A stretch of 64,000 bases of DNA from Gerris lacustris (Eukaryota; Arthropoda; Insecta; Hemiptera; Gerridae). How positions within the stretch are numbered: the first letter of the stretch is position 1; the number at the start of each line of letters is the position of its first letter. The notes under the pieces were generated by a model. It saw only the letters and a list, made by a program, of their open reading frames with translations, had not been told where the DNA came from and searched no databases. Both the position numbers and the translations under genes were made by a program. Shown here piece after piece: positions 22,501-34,169 of the stretch. The DNA lies in the NCBI GenBank assembly GCA_951217055.1, contig OX578284.1:28236187-28300186 (forward strand), in the 5' to 3' direction.

Positions 22501-24215
22501 TCTTAAAGAGCTTTTCTACGATATGCATCATGAAGGGTATTCATTACTTTGACCCCATATTCATCACTTGAGTTGTACCCCGTACCCCTGTGTACCAAAA
22601 TTTAAATTTCGGAAATTCATGTAGACAGTGACCTTCCCATTGCTTTAAAGGTCAAGTGTAAAAATTTTCATTGAGATCGGACCAAAACTGTAGATTTGTA
22701 TATAGAACATACACATATACCTTGACGGTTAAACTACAGTATATGGGGCTCTTTCTGATAACACGTTATCTCACTATCGACCTCTTTCAAGACTTAATAT
22801 ATCGATATATCTTGTCTGTTAAACTCTTATATTTCGATTTGGAACTCTACCTGGTCTATATGCAGGAGGGTTGTTTTTCTTTAGAAATGAGCATTCTGCG
22901 AAGCGGTGTGGAGCGGCGATTAAAAATTCTAGGGCAAAAAAAGAATTAAGGTTAACAAAATTAAATTCAAACCCAAAACAGACACATTTTCGTTAAAACG
23001 TTTAAAATTACGCAAATCACACATTATTTGGATATATTGAAATATGGCGTCAATAATATAACAATCGATTGTAGCGATGTACGATGATATATAGTAGGGG
23101 CTCCATATACTGTAGTTCTACTTTCAACTTAAAATACCATTTGATTTAACCTGTTTTTACAAAAAAAAGTCTTTTATTAAACATTTATTAATTTAAACTT
23201 ATATAAACAAAATATTTTTTCACTTACCACAGTACAATGAGGTAAAACCAATAATGCGAACAAAATTATTAAAAAATAAAATAACTTAAACATATTTTGT
23301 TTCGGTTAAACTAAAAACATATTTAAAATATAATATTACCATGAAGAATAATTATTATTTATAATATTTTTATTTTAAATAATTTTTTATAATAAATTTT
23401 AGATTATTTAATTTTGATACGGTGGTAGTGTGGCAGCCCTGAAAAAGGCGAGTCACTGGGACGTGGCGGTTTCCTATAGTTTTAGATTGTCGGCCATATT
23501 GTTTTTACTTCTCTAATTAGGTCAACAGTAATTTTAGTCGAATCTTACTTTAAATTCACTTCTTAATCGAGGAAAACAATTTTAAATCGGGTAGCGGGTC
23601 TTTATATTTGTTCAGTGTGTTATAATTCAAATGTTTCTTTTTGATATCTATACGTTTTTCTTTCGAAAAGTACATATTTCGTGTATGTAGTTTATATTTT
23701 ATTCATTGTTCGTTGTTCTGTGTTGAAATCTTGTCTTTGGAGTTTGATCGATTTGTTATTCTGTGTAATATCGACGATAATATCTTTGAAAGTTAATTCT
23801 ACATATATTTATAACAGCATTTAGAGAATATAATAGAATATGAAGATATACATAGGATGGATTGAAAGAACGAAGCGAAGCTATAAAGGTAGATTGATTC
23901 TTTCTATTTACCTATTAAGTTAAATTGAATAATTTATGTTTAGTTATAATAAACAATCTTATTACACAACGATTATGGTTAGAGGTAATTTTATTTAAAT
24001 TCTTAATCAAACTATTGTTTTTTTGTTTAGTTATTTCCTTAGAAGTAAAAGCTATTCAAAAAGTCAAGATTATTGTTATATTATTTTTTTTTTAATATAA
24101 GAGGGAATTATCTTATAGACTACGTAACATTCCCACCCCCTTTATCTTCCTTCTCGCTTATTTTCTGTTACATTCTTTGTTTGTTTTACTTTTTCTTCGA
24201 AATCATTATTTCATG
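22501..24215. other. No recognised gene; one 19-bp inverted repeat
   Basis: Mostly AT-rich. AACTACAGTATATGG at 22732 pairs with CCATATACTGTAGTT at 23103, about 350 bp apart, perhaps a small decayed element. The stretch 23440-23830 is less repetitive, but I see no ORF or splice structure to support an exon. Confidence 0.35.
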
Positions 24216-24387
24216 TTTTACTAGCTGGATACCCGTTCTTTGCTACGGAGTGTTATTTTAATTTGATAAATTTGTAAACTACCATCAAGAAACATTTAAA
24301 TTATTTTATCTACGATTGATACGAAATATAAACATTATATCTTTGTTTAGATGCGTAGAAAGTGATTATTTACGTACTTGTATTCAT

Positions 24388-24399
24388 TGCGCATGCGCG
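24388..24399. promoter_or_regulatory. NRF1/EWG-type palindromic site
   Basis: TGCGCATGCGCG matches the NRF1 consensus YGCGCAYGCGCR exactly. The site lies about 200 bp upstream of the ORF start and is kept in the second copy at 56304. NRF1 (EWG in flies) is a known activator at such sites. A role in element transcription is inferred. Confidence 0.55.
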
Positions 24400-24409
24400 T
24401 CTCATAGTT

Positions 24410-24465
24410 CTGAATAATTCCTCTTCTTTACCGCACTAGTGCGGTAAAGAAGAGGAATTCTTCAG
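24410..24465. repeat. 56-bp near-perfect palindrome in the element leader
   Basis: Two 28-bp arms meet at ACTAGT without a loop, with a single mismatch (CTGAAT versus ATTCAG side). The core arm is CTCTTCTTTACCGCACT. The equivalent position in the third relative at 41.7 kb has no palindrome. Confidence 0.9.
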
Positions 24466-24593
24466 CTTTACGCACGATTAGCAAGTTTGTTTACATTTAA
24501 CAAAACTAATTTGGTGTTCTTTTATTAAAGTAACTGTTTATATCGAGTTTTTAGTGAAAAACATGAAGTGAATCAAGTGACTTTGACGAAAAT

Positions 24594-24920
24594 ATGGAGA
24601 ATAATAATCCTCCAGAAATAATTAATTCGGCAAAAAATACAACTAATGAATTAATGCCATCTTTATCAAGAGAGAGATACGAACCTACATACAGCAAGTT
24701 TATTTGTTTCTGTATTTATTATTTAAATCTAACAATCGTAGATAAAGTACGGTACGCAACTCGTGCGAAAACGGCATTTTGCATTGCTCGTGTGGTTTTA
24801 CCACCCTCGCTATCGCTCGGGTGCAAACTCCACACTCGCATGCAAAATGCTACTTTCCGCACTCGACGCGAAATGTACTATTACTATGAGAGAATATCTA
24901 GATTTTATCCCTTCCACTGA
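24594..24920 (+). pseudogene. Short ORF with Crypton/tyrosine-recombinase-like N-terminus, copy 1
   Basis: The shared coding part is only about the first 40 residues. An acidic, Asn-rich start (ENNNPPEIINSAKNTT) leads into ELMPSLSRERYEPTYSKFICFC. The LxxxSxxRYExTYxKFxxWC pattern resembles the N-terminal SAM-like region of Crypton-type tyrosine-recombinase proteins as I remember them; the assignment is tentative. After FCFC the frame reads element tail that is non-coding in the third copy, and the last residues run out into R3. Relative to copy 2, a one-base insertion after the original ATG (ATGAAGTGA) kills the first start codon, so only the downstream in-frame Met remains. The recombinase catalytic domain is absent. 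Confidence 0.5.
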
Positions 24921-25009
24921 TTTCTATACCCCCTCTTTTTGATAAGATAATTTGCAAATATCCTAAATTTAGCCCCCTCCTAAAAAGAAAACAAGGGATT
25001 CTACTGTAC

Positions 25010-25095
25010 TCTATTCTAGGCAGCGGCCACGCTGCGGCCGCTTTTCGGGGGTTTGTCGAGCGAAGCGAGTAGGGGCAGAGCCCCCTACTCAAAAT
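25010..25095. repeat. GC-rich dispersed-repeat end
   Basis: GCAGCGGCCACGCTGCGGCC and GAGCGAAGCGAGTAGGGGCA then GAGCCCCCTACTC contrast sharply with the AT-rich flanks. AGTAGGGG and CCCCTACT form a small inverted pair. The family is unknown. Confidence 0.4.
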
Positions 25096-25099
25096 AAAA

Positions 25100-25499
25100 T
25101 ATATATCAAAATAAAATTGTATAAAACGTAAATGAACGTAAACAACATTTTACAGTTATAGGACTTTTTGTGTCCAGATTGTGTTTTAGTTGAGGACTAA
25201 GAAATTATAAATGTTTTCAAACAATTTTGTCTAATTTTAGGTCATAATTATGACTCATATACCCATATTTATTTAAGTCATAATTGGGTTTTTAACATTA
25301 CTGCGGTAAAATAGTTGTATTCTTCAAAATGAGTTTGTTTTACTTTGGTTTATCAGTAGTATGTCTGCAGTTATCAGTAATAGGAGTTTATTAGTAGTAC
25401 TTACAATAAATATAAAATAGAACTTATTATAAGAGTTGAAAAATTCAATACACAAGTTATTAGTGTAAAGTCCCAAAATGACGAATAAAAACGAGTAAA
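25100..25499. other. No recognised feature
   Basis: AT-rich. Confidence 0.4.
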
Positions 25500-25502
25500 A
25501 AG

Positions 25503-25627
25503 AGGGGGCCCATATAGGTCTAGCCGTGGGGCCCGCTACGGCTCTCGACGGGCCTGGCCAACACCACTCCCTCGGCCTAGTGACATTTTGCTGCCTCGCC
25601 ACTGTACTCGTTACGTGTAATCAAGGC
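25503..25627. repeat. GC-rich terminal-like block, inverted partner of 18.9 kb
   Basis: It contains GGGGGCCC, GGCTCTCGACGGGCCTGG and, at 25591-25627, CTGCCTCGCCACTGTACTCG then TTACGTGTAATCAAGGC. The last segment is the inverted counterpart of 18886-18923. Confidence 0.55.
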
Positions 25628-28616
25628 ATACGGCATTATTGGACTCAGAATTAGCATGTAACGCACCTTTCAACGCAATTATTGGCGGAGTGCATGACTG
25701 TATGAATTATGTCTTACATCACGGGGAATTAAACTAAAATTATTATTTGACGTAAGATAATTTTTATTTTTATTTCTAGCGACTTTTTTGACCATTCTCA
25801 CAATATATATGTAGAGAGCGAAAGTATACTGTGGTAAAACAAAAATTCTACTTAAACATTTTGAGGGATTTACACTTTTTAATGTCTCCTGAGTCTAAAC
25901 TATGTTTTTTTTATAGAATACTGTCAGTATTAATTAATCCAAGAAATTACGTTGCGCACTTATTCAATTGGTTTTTTCTTGTTGAAAATGATAAAATATG
26001 AGGGTAGGAAATATGGATCTAAGATCCCAGAAAAATCGTAAACCAGTGAAATTTGGATTTTATTTATTCAGATCTAAATTTATAATTTATTATTATTAAT
26101 TGAAAAAGGGTGTTTTCCATCCATAACTTACATATGCACTAATAATTTATAATACATTGAAATGAATCATGAGGTAAATACAAAATAATTTCTTGTGCCA
26201 TATATTTCGATAAAATATTAATTATTTGTCCATTATTATTATTTTTTATAGATTGAAGAATATTTTTGGGTTAATTAATACTATGTAGGGGAGAGTATAT
26301 TGTATTAGGTCATATTCCTGTAGAATATTTTTTCACCTCCCACCTTATGAAAAAAAAATCCTTTTTATGAAAATGGTAGTGAAAAGAATTTTCTGGAATA
26401 TTTTATAAGAGGAAGTTGGCGAAGTGGAGCAGTGTCACAATGCAGGTTTTACAGCCCCCAAGCATGGATTCCAAGCTTCTGTAGGGAAAAACAGGCCTTT
26501 AAAACTGGGGAATTTCCAGGTTTAAACCAAGCCCCGGGATATATAAGCTTAGAAAAGCGGAAAATCCCGGGGAATATACGAATTTATTTACCTGCGGCAA
26601 GTGAAAATCTGTGCCTTCCTCATACCACCTTGTCTTATAGGGTTTTGTGCCTTGGCCAAAGTCTTTAAAACAGAGGTTTCTTCCCCTAAAACCCTATAAT
26701 CTTCGAAAAGTACATTTATAAACGTTTTATAGATAAATTGTTGTCTTCTAGACTCTAGACTATCCTGTCTATTTACTTTTTAGAGACAACTTGTATAAAA
26801 CATGGATATTTGAAGATATAAATTTAAGAATAAAGAGAATAAACTAAGTAATATTAAATTTACCGAACGACCAGTGTTTTAGAATAATTTATTATCTTTA
26901 CTAAACTTAAATTAACAACAGAAAATATCTTTTTATTATCTACTTTTTACTTAGGTTATTCTTAAATTTTATTTAGTTTAATTTTTACTGTGTCCTTTCT
27001 TCCTTTATTATACACATTTTAATAGGTAGTTTTTAATTATTTTGTGAACAAATATTTTGTTAATTAATTTCTCCAATTTAGATAAAACAAATGTCTCTTT
27101 ATTTTACTCGACAATTATTCCTCCTCCTTCTTTGCACTATCTCTATCTCTTTGTATTTACATATTAATTAGGATTTACAAAAAATAACAAAAAGATCTAG
27201 ACGGAATCTCGATTATTATTTTTTTTTTTAGTTTTTTTTGTTGGTCGTTTATCAAAAGGTTATTGTCCAATTAAAATTAATTTTCTTGTTCTATATTTCT
27301 CTTTGTTGTTGACTGAATAAATAAGCTTTCTAAATCTCTAGATCCATCTTGCCCCTCCGACCCCATCTTTTCACCCTTCTCTTTATTAAAGTTAAAGTCT
27401 TGCAGAATACCGCCTCCTATAAGAAATAAGCCCACCGGCTATATTAATATTATTTCAAGAATTCTCTTAGAAAGTTTTCCTTCTCTTTTATTTTAATAAT
27501 TTCTTAAGAGCTTTATTAATATATAAGAAACCACTTACGTTTATATTTTTTAAATACATAATTATAGCTATATATTTATGAATAATAAATGAATAGTTAA
27601 TGAAGTATAAAATAATTTTTACTTTTGATTACCTAAAGGAAATTATTGTTATTATTCCTAATTAATTTAATTAATTTTTATAAGTTGAGTAGTTAATCAC
27701 TGTTAATTAATCCTAACGGATCCTTTTAGCGATGTCCAAGTTAATTTTATTAATTCTAATTTGCTTAATCTGTGTGTGATATATTCGAATTTTTTATCAC
27801 TTTCTAGCAATGTAGCAAAAAAAAGAGTGTAGTTAAAGGAATTAGTTGTCCATGAATTGACTTTTGAATATTAAAATATTTAATTGATTAATTAATTGCC
27901 TTCAGTTCGCTCTTGACGAATCCCAAGAATTGTAAGTTAAAAGATTCTTCAATTTTCTATTAAGACATTTGGCGTGAAAGTAAAGGGGAAGGCCAACATG
28001 GTGGCTTTGACACCACAATTGTTGATTTTTTTAAAAAAAAATAAATTGACTAAGCCGTGCAATAATAATAATTCGTTTTCGATTGCGAATTAATTTCGAT
28101 ATAAAATTACATTTTAAGAAGAATATATTATTATTTTTGCTTCCGATCTTACCGAATGTAGCGGGTTCTTCTGAAAAACCGCAAATGCTTTATGTCTCCG
28201 AATTAAAATAATCTTAGACAGAAATCCGTTTTAGGCATCAAGGAACATTTTTGGGCCCTTGTCTGTTTATCGGTATCAAACATTTTATTTAATCGGTTAT
28301 ATTTTTATATGCTTGAAGCTAATCTTTTTGTAGAAATGTATTTAAAATAAGAAGTTGCTTGGGAAAAGTTATTATTTGACTGATCCTTGCTATCCTCAAT
28401 TTTTATTTGCTTTTAAGATAGTTATCTCTAGAGGAAGTTAATATTGTCTGCCCAAAAGCCTCGAGCAGGGTTTTCTAATATTAAGCTTCTTAGTAGGTAT
28501 ATCTTATGAAATAGTCATGTGTAATATAAGTACACAAATGAAAAAGTGAGTCATATAAAGCAGATTTACTCGCATAACTAAGATATTCTTTTATTGTCAA
28601 TAACTTGTAATAAACT
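25628..28616. other. Mostly AT-rich DNA, no gene recognised
   Basis: A less AT-rich island at 26410-26690 contains a 78-codon frame without a domain and an A-box-like TGGCGAAGTGG (see rejected items). The remainder is long AT-rich sequence without repeats that I can match. Confidence 0.35.
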
Positions 28617-28850
28617 AGATGAATTCCCGTGATTCGCTACGGAGTGTATTATTTTATATTTTATTATACTTCTGAATCATTTAATAAATTTACTAAGCGA
28701 AAATATCTTGGATCCACAGAGTTCTCCCCTCCCTTTATTTATACCCCTCGAAGAATCAATTATTATTTGCAAAATCCATAATTACTAAATGATTCCGACT
28801 ACTGGAAGAGCATCTTTAAATACTTTCCGGGAAATTAGAGTTTTTTTTTA
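28617..28850 (+). repeat. R3 repeat, diverged copy
   Basis: It starts ACTAGATGAATTCCCGTGAT then TCGCTACGGAGTGT, and holds GCGAAAATATCTTGGATC, equivalent to the middle of R3. The right part has drifted. Confidence 0.6.
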
Positions 28851-29149
28851 TTTATATCCCCTCCCATCTCCCGGGTGAAATTGGAGTTTATTATAAATTA
28901 TACATTTTCATCCTAAAGAGAAGCCTTTTCTCATTTATTAACTTTCAAACTTTAGAAAGTTCGTCGGGGATCAATTCCCCATCTTTGCCCCCACTTTCCC
29001 CTTATTAAATAAAACTAAAATTTTAGAAAATCCCTATTAGTATTAGACATCAATACTAATTTAGAAATGATCATGCTACATAGATTTTATTTTAGCGTTT
29101 CTAAAATGTAGTGGTTATTTTGTTAGTAAGTGGACATGGTTTTAATAAG

Positions 29150-29640
29150 TATACGGCTGCCATCTTTAATAAAAATCTTGAATCAAAATGGCCGATTGGA
29201 AAATATTTTTACTTAGTGTTTTTTTTTCATGCATGGTAGTTATATTTTAAGATTCTAGTGCAATTGGTTCCGTAGATATCGTCATTTCTAATTTTTCATT
29301 ATAAATAGCCACCATCTTGATTCAAGATGGCAGTTTGTAAAAATATTTCTGATCAAACACCTTAAAGCAACCTTCAAAATTTCAATATTTAGTGCAGTTG
29401 GTTCTGGAGATATCGCATTTACAATTTTTTCATATTAATAGTCACCATTTTGAATCAAAGTGGCCGATTATAAAATCCTTTTACATAAGTTATTAATGTC
29501 ATTAAAGGAAGCTACCTTCCACATTTCAAGGTTCTGGTGAAATTAGCTTCGGAGATATTGTAGTCCTATTTTTGCAAATAAATGGCCATATTGATATCAT
29601 CTTAAAATATCGTATATTCGTAAAAATATTTCTTAGCGTG
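29150..29640 (+). repeat. Degenerate tandem repeat, unit about 135 bp
   Basis: The phrase AATCAAAATGGCCGATT recurs in altered form at about 29182, 29320, 29453 and 29590. Between these lie GTGCAATTGGTTCCGTAGAT, GTGCAGTTGGTTCTGGAGAT and GTGAAATTAGCTTCGGAGAT at matching phase. This gives three to four units at 134-139 bp spacing, much diverged. A lone further piece (AAAATGGCCGATTGG) is near 30221. Confidence 0.7.
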
Positions 29641-29749
29641 CACAGCAGACCTAGGGGGCTAGACATATCGTGATTAGTCAGTGGTATTTGGATTAAGCAC
29701 TAATATAATTGAAGTGAGCCTCACTCCTCACATTCAACGACGAACATTT

Positions 29750-30190
29750 TTTACAAATAACATTTTTTAGTAAAACCAACAGCGACACCGCTATGAATTA
29801 ATAAAGATAGTTAAAACTATTAAAACGGACATAAAAACGTTTAAAATAGAGAAAACAACGTTTTTTCCGATATGTATGTTACGTGTAACTATTTTAATAA
29901 AACTTCATATACATCGTCAAAACTACTATTGAAACTGGCATGTAAAATTTCAACTTGATACAAGCAGAATTTTTTGAGGAGTGAAGTGATACATTTTATA
30001 ATAGTTGAAAAGGATACGTGTGATCAATGGAATAGCAAGAATGTAGGGAGGCTCCCTTACTACTACACTCTACTACCATCCTACTCTTTAACTATTAACT
30101 CATCATGATTATCTATTTTCTCAATATTCAATACATATTATTGCAATACGCTCGCTTCAATGATAGAGCCACGCGATGCCTAGTATATAA
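29750..30190 (-). repeat. R1 fragment, diverged
   Basis: It contains TTTTTAGTAAAACCAACAGC then GACACCGCTATGAA, TTTCAACTTGATACAAGCAG, and AACTCATCATGATTA near the end. These follow the same order as the middle and right part of the R1 copy at 51.6-53.1 kb. Neither terminus is preserved. Confidence 0.7.
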
Positions 30191-31992
30191 GTACACGTAT
30201 TATTTTAAATCAAAATCTTGAAAATGGCCGATTGGACCTACCTTGAACCTTTGATAGTCACAGGTGGTTATTAGTCAGCAGTTTCTTTTGAGAATAAGCA
30301 ATAAATTAGATCTTAGACAACAAACCACTGTCTAATTTTCTAAATTTGATCCGCTATATACATTGTAAAATAAAACTGAATCACAGCCTCACTTAACAAA
30401 AACAAATATGTAGATGTTTCAATCTTTCTCGTTAAGTTAGCCCGTGTAGTCTATTCTCTTTAATAAAACTCTAAGAAATATCTAATAAAAGAGGAAATTC
30501 TGTTCCACTTTCATTCTTTCTTAGAAATAACTTCTTTTAGCTTATCTTCTGTTTGAATTCTTTTGTTTTTACTCACAAATTACTCCGTTTTTTTCGACAA
30601 TCTAACTATTTCTATTATAAATTGGTTAAAGTGTTTTTAATTTTTTTTCTCCATTATATTAAATTTTGAAACTTTTATAATATCCTTTGATATTGTCTTT
30701 AAACGAAGTTAAATATAATTTTTATTGTTTAGTCAAGATGTTTCACAGCTGACAAAGAAACTTTGTAACAATTTGTAAAAAAAAAGGGACAGAAATATTC
30801 AGAGCAACTCAATAATTGTAAAAGGAAATATATTTTATTTCTATTTTTATAAATAGAAATAAAGTAGCATTGTTACCAATAGTATAGACTGGAGTTTTAT
30901 TTTTTAATAAAAAAAATCAAAGTTGAGTTTTTTTGTCAATTTGTTAAACAATATATTTATTTTTGTCTTTTAGATATTCAAAACTATTCAAACGCAAAAA
31001 TGTAATTGGTGAAACATCCTTTCAACAGTTTTATTTCTTTTAATAGTTCTACCTATTGATTTTATTTATTTATTTTTTTTTTCGAAGTTTCATCCTCGTA
31101 ATTATATTTTTCCCTTTTAAAGATTCTTCTTTTTCAAAATTTATTTACCCATTTCCAATGAATAAAATGGTTCTATTTCATTTATTTATACAGATCTATT
31201 TTTAACTATAGTATGTATAAGCGACCTTAAAATTAGTTTAATTCCTCTAAACATGAATATATCTGTAAGAATCTTCTGAAAAGCTTTATATATTATTTAT
31301 CTATGCTATTCAAACCAATTTGTTTTTATTATGAATATAGTTAATAGCTTGGGTAGTTGAAGTGGTTACCTTTATCACCCTTAATATTTAATTTTAAGTC
31401 TTTGATATTATACTTATAGAAGCAGGAGATTATACAAAAGCTATTAAGTTGTATAAGAGGGATAAGTTATAAGTAAGTCAACTAGGTTATTAAGTTATAA
31501 GTAAGGAAAGGCTGAGTTATAAGTAAAGGCTGCAAGGCTAAAATTTATGTAACGTACTTATAGTTTCCAATATCAAACGCGTGAATACATTATTAGCTTT
31601 GATTTTCTTCTTTCTTCTAAAGTTTTTACTTTTTAATTTTTTCTTCCAACTGTATATTTTATAGGTGGAATTAATACTTTCTTCTTCTATAGCTGTGTAT
31701 GTGTAAAATAATTTGTATGACTTAATTTACTAAACTTACTAGAATGTAAGGTAAAAAGCGGGGTAATTTTTGTCCGAGAGAAAACCAAAGTGTCTTATGC
31801 CCCTAGTGTACCCCCCCAAGGCCCAATTATATCCAAAGAGCTAAGATACCCCTAAGATTCCTCAGACGAGCTGACCAGATAATGGGATGTGGGTAGAAGT
31901 ACCCTGAGCTCTCCTCGAGTACGCTTGATCCCTTTGCTAATGACTATGGACTGGGGACCTATGCATGTAGAAATTAAACTAATAACCCATTT
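30191..31992. other. AT-rich unassigned DNA
   Basis: No gene or repeat recognised apart from short T-runs and a small GAGTTATAAGTAAGG-type local repeat near 31456-31530. Confidence 0.4.
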
Positions 31993-31994
31993 GG

Positions 31995-32075
31995 GGTCCA
32001 GAGTAGCTAAGTGGTTGTGTACAACTCCGGCGCCTGAAATCTAGGTTTAAACACTGACAAATTTGATGAGTCTGA
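31995..32075 (+). repeat. Probable tRNA-derived SINE head
   Basis: TAGCTAAGTGG (A box) near 32007 and GGTTTAAACAC (B box) near 32043 are spaced as in a tRNA gene. The head is diverged and I could not define a body or tail. Confidence 0.45.
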
Positions 32076-32209
32076 ATCCTAGAGAGATGAGACATGAAAG
32101 TGACCGGATTCCCCCGTCCTATTATAATATATCCTAATGATTTGTTGATCGGGGCGTAAAAGAAAGAGTCAAAAGTAAAAATAATCAATTTTAAGGTTAA
32201 TCCGTTAAA

Positions 32210-32730
32210 AAAGAAAAAAATGGGTCAGAGACAACTCAGACAAACTTTCTCATATAGGAATTCATAATTACGTGGCCCAATGTTTTCCATTTACTAGTTT
32301 TCGTTGGTGCATTTCATTATAATTGAAAATTTTATCAAAATATGTCATAAAAATAACTTCTCCACGGTGGGGAATCGAACCCGGCCTCTCTCCCTCCGCG
32401 TTTAAAGCTATTTTCTCAGGAACTAGATGTTTCCCTGGAAAACGGCTTATTTCGTTAGATTCGTATTAAAATGGACTACATTTAAGAATTTTTTAATCAA
32501 AAGGGGGGTAACACCCCAAATTTGGAGCTAAAATTCATTTCTCGATTTCGCCTCGGGGTATGATTTTTTTGAACATATATGCCAAATTTCTTCAAAATCG
32601 GCCCAGTGGTTTAGGCTCCAGGCGTCGACAGACATTTTTTGAAAAACATCTTTTTGGACTCAAAAAGTGAAAATTTATCAAAATCCAATTTTCGCGCCAT
32701 TACAATACTTTCTTTTTATATGAGAAAGTA
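32210..32730 (-). repeat. R4 repeat copy
   Basis: It carries the R4 landmarks in the opposite orientation to the 46.8-kb copy: GGTCAGAGACAACTCAGACA, CTCATATAGGAATTCATAAT, GGGGAATCGAACCCGGCCTC, TCAGGAACTAGATGTTTCCC, and TTTATATGAGAAAGTA at the end. The T-arm motif is the only tRNA-like part. Confidence 0.8.
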
Positions 32731-33289
32731 AAAAGTGTGAAAGAGACCTGAGGCTCAGAGGTACAAATTAAGGACCTGGAAGTTGACTACTGTGTAAGGG
32801 TTTAGTACAAGGAACGTACATTAAGTAAACTACAACTAAACTTAGGAAAACTAAGTTAAACTGGTATTTTACAAATAGGAGCATAGTGTTGTGAGATTAA
32901 CATTATTTAATGATAGAAGAGACTCTAGATACTACTTTAAGGTTAACATAATTTGATTTTTGGCTTGCACATAATGTGATTGATAAAGAAAACAATAATC
33001 TACATGAATAAGATTAAGGCTACATATAAAGGAAAGGTTGATTAAGTTAGCTTTATTTAACATTTTCCGTAGCATTAAAGGTCAACTATAATATTTATTT
33101 ACGGCTTGGCTATTTTTAATTTTTCTAATTTTTTTTAATGTATAAAGATGCTATTTTTAACCCTTGCGCTGCAGAGTTGTCTGAGTGTATGGTTTGTATT
33201 GATTTGCTTTCATTTAAAAAAAATTGTGATCCCAGGGCTGAATACATTATTTTACTTCATAACTGTTTCTTAAGACATTAAAGGACTTA
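32731..33289. other. No recognised feature
   Basis: AT-rich. Confidence 0.4.
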
Positions 33290-33725
33290 GACTTCAGGAA
33301 CCGATTTTGTACGCCAGTCGTCTGGTAACAGCGCCATTCCTCTCCATTTGTGTAACTTTAGTTTCTGTAGGTCATTCTCCACATCCTATAACCATCGTTT
33401 TATTGTTCAGGGGAGCACCCAATGGTCAGCATCCATCTGTTGTCGTATTCATAACTTTCCTTAGAGCTCTTTGCACGTCCAATCGCTGTACGTGTCCATA
33501 CCACCGTAGCCTGCTTGCTGTAATGTCATTGATTATCGATGACCTGTTGTAACGTTGCGCTAACACCAACTCGTTACTTCCAATAATGCGCTAGCCATTT
33601 TCATCGTACACAGCCCCAAATATCTTCATTTGCACTTTTATCTCCCACGTACCGTACATATTAGGGTTTTATCCTTCTTTGCTAGCGTCTACGCTTCTAA
33701 GCCATATGTGATTACCAGTTTGATA
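33290..33725 (-). pseudogene. Decayed LINE reverse-transcriptase C-terminus
   Basis: Read on the minus strand with frameshifts and stops, the segment spells IFGAVYDENG, then SNELVLAQRYN, and DITASRLRWYGHVQRLDVQRALRKVMN. This is the region near the end of many insect non-LTR reverse transcriptases, where LRWxGHVxRM is a familiar signature. At least two in-frame stops are present. The copy is much older than the LINE at 13.4 kb and belongs to a different lineage. No target duplication is visible. Confidence 0.75.
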
Positions 33726-33744
33726 ATTAGAAAGCATTCTTTTT

Positions 33745-34165
33745 AGGGTTTCGAGGACATCCTAGAAACCCTTATGCTTTTGGTAGTTCGTCCGTCCATC
33801 CTTCACATCTTCGAGTATGTCTCCCTACCTATTGTAGCTAGAGATTTGAAATTTGGTATACAAGTTAAACTTTTCTGATCACATCATTTAGAGTATCATT
33901 TTAAAGGTATTGAAATGTAGATCACAAATATATGCCGCGTTTCTGAAATGACGGTCTTTTACCCCTAACAGAACCAAATAAGTGCATACCTAAGATGCTG
34001 AAGGAAAATAATATTATCCTGCAATGTGTGCATATTATGCACACCTTGCTCCTCCAAAATGCAATAATAATTTAGGATTATATGAATTTTTATGACGGAT
34101 GAAACCCTTTTAGGAGCTTGGCGGGATTTTTTTGTTTTTAAATGACTTTTTTTTGGCAAGTACTT
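33745..34165 (+). repeat. R6 repeat copy 1
   Basis: It begins AGGGTTTCGAGGACATCCTA, contains TGTAGCTAGAGATTTGAAAT then TTGGTATACAAGTTA and GTATCATTTTAAAGGTATTG, and ends with GATGAAACCCTTTTAG and GGCAAGTACTTA. The terminal AGGGTTTC/GAAACCCT pair suggests short inverted ends. Non-coding. Confidence 0.75.
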
Positions 34166-34169
34166 ACTG

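Larger units (their letters stand above)
24309..24880 (+). mobile_element. Crypton-like ORF-bearing non-autonomous element, copy 1
   Basis: About 572 bp is inserted in R3 and is alignable with 56225-56864. Both copies begin TCTACGATTGATACG, end TGTACTA, and are flanked by TTA on each side. The order is: leader with an NRF1-type site, a long palindrome, a short ORF, then a tail with CAATCGTAGATAAAGTACGG and CGAGCGATAGCGAGGG-type text (seen complemented). The start motif TTATCTACGATTG is repeated inverted at 24737-24749 (CAATCGTAGATAA). No ordinary terminal inverted repeat is visible, so superfamily placement is open. Confidence 0.65.
24222..25005 (+). repeat. R3 repeat copy, interrupted
   Basis: R3 text (TAGCTGGATACCCGTTCTTT, AATTTGATAAATTTGTAAAC) stops near 24308 and resumes at 24881 (ACTATGAGAGAATATCTAGA, GATAAGATAATTTGCAAATA). 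The break corresponds to the Crypton-like insertion. Confidence 0.75.

Noticed and set aside
23440..23960. Host gene promoter or first exon
   Set aside because: Less repetitive than its surroundings, but with no ORF, splice pattern or promoter motif that I could defend.
26410..26690. Possible tRNA-derived SINE or coding exon
   Set aside because: TGGCGAAGTGG resembles an A box, but the nearest B-box-like word is about 100 bp away and no second copy is seen; the 78-codon frame has no domain.
29160..29640. CRISPR-like array from spaced repeats
   Set aside because: Units are about 135 bp, highly diverged, without short identical repeats or spacers, and the DNA is eukaryotic.
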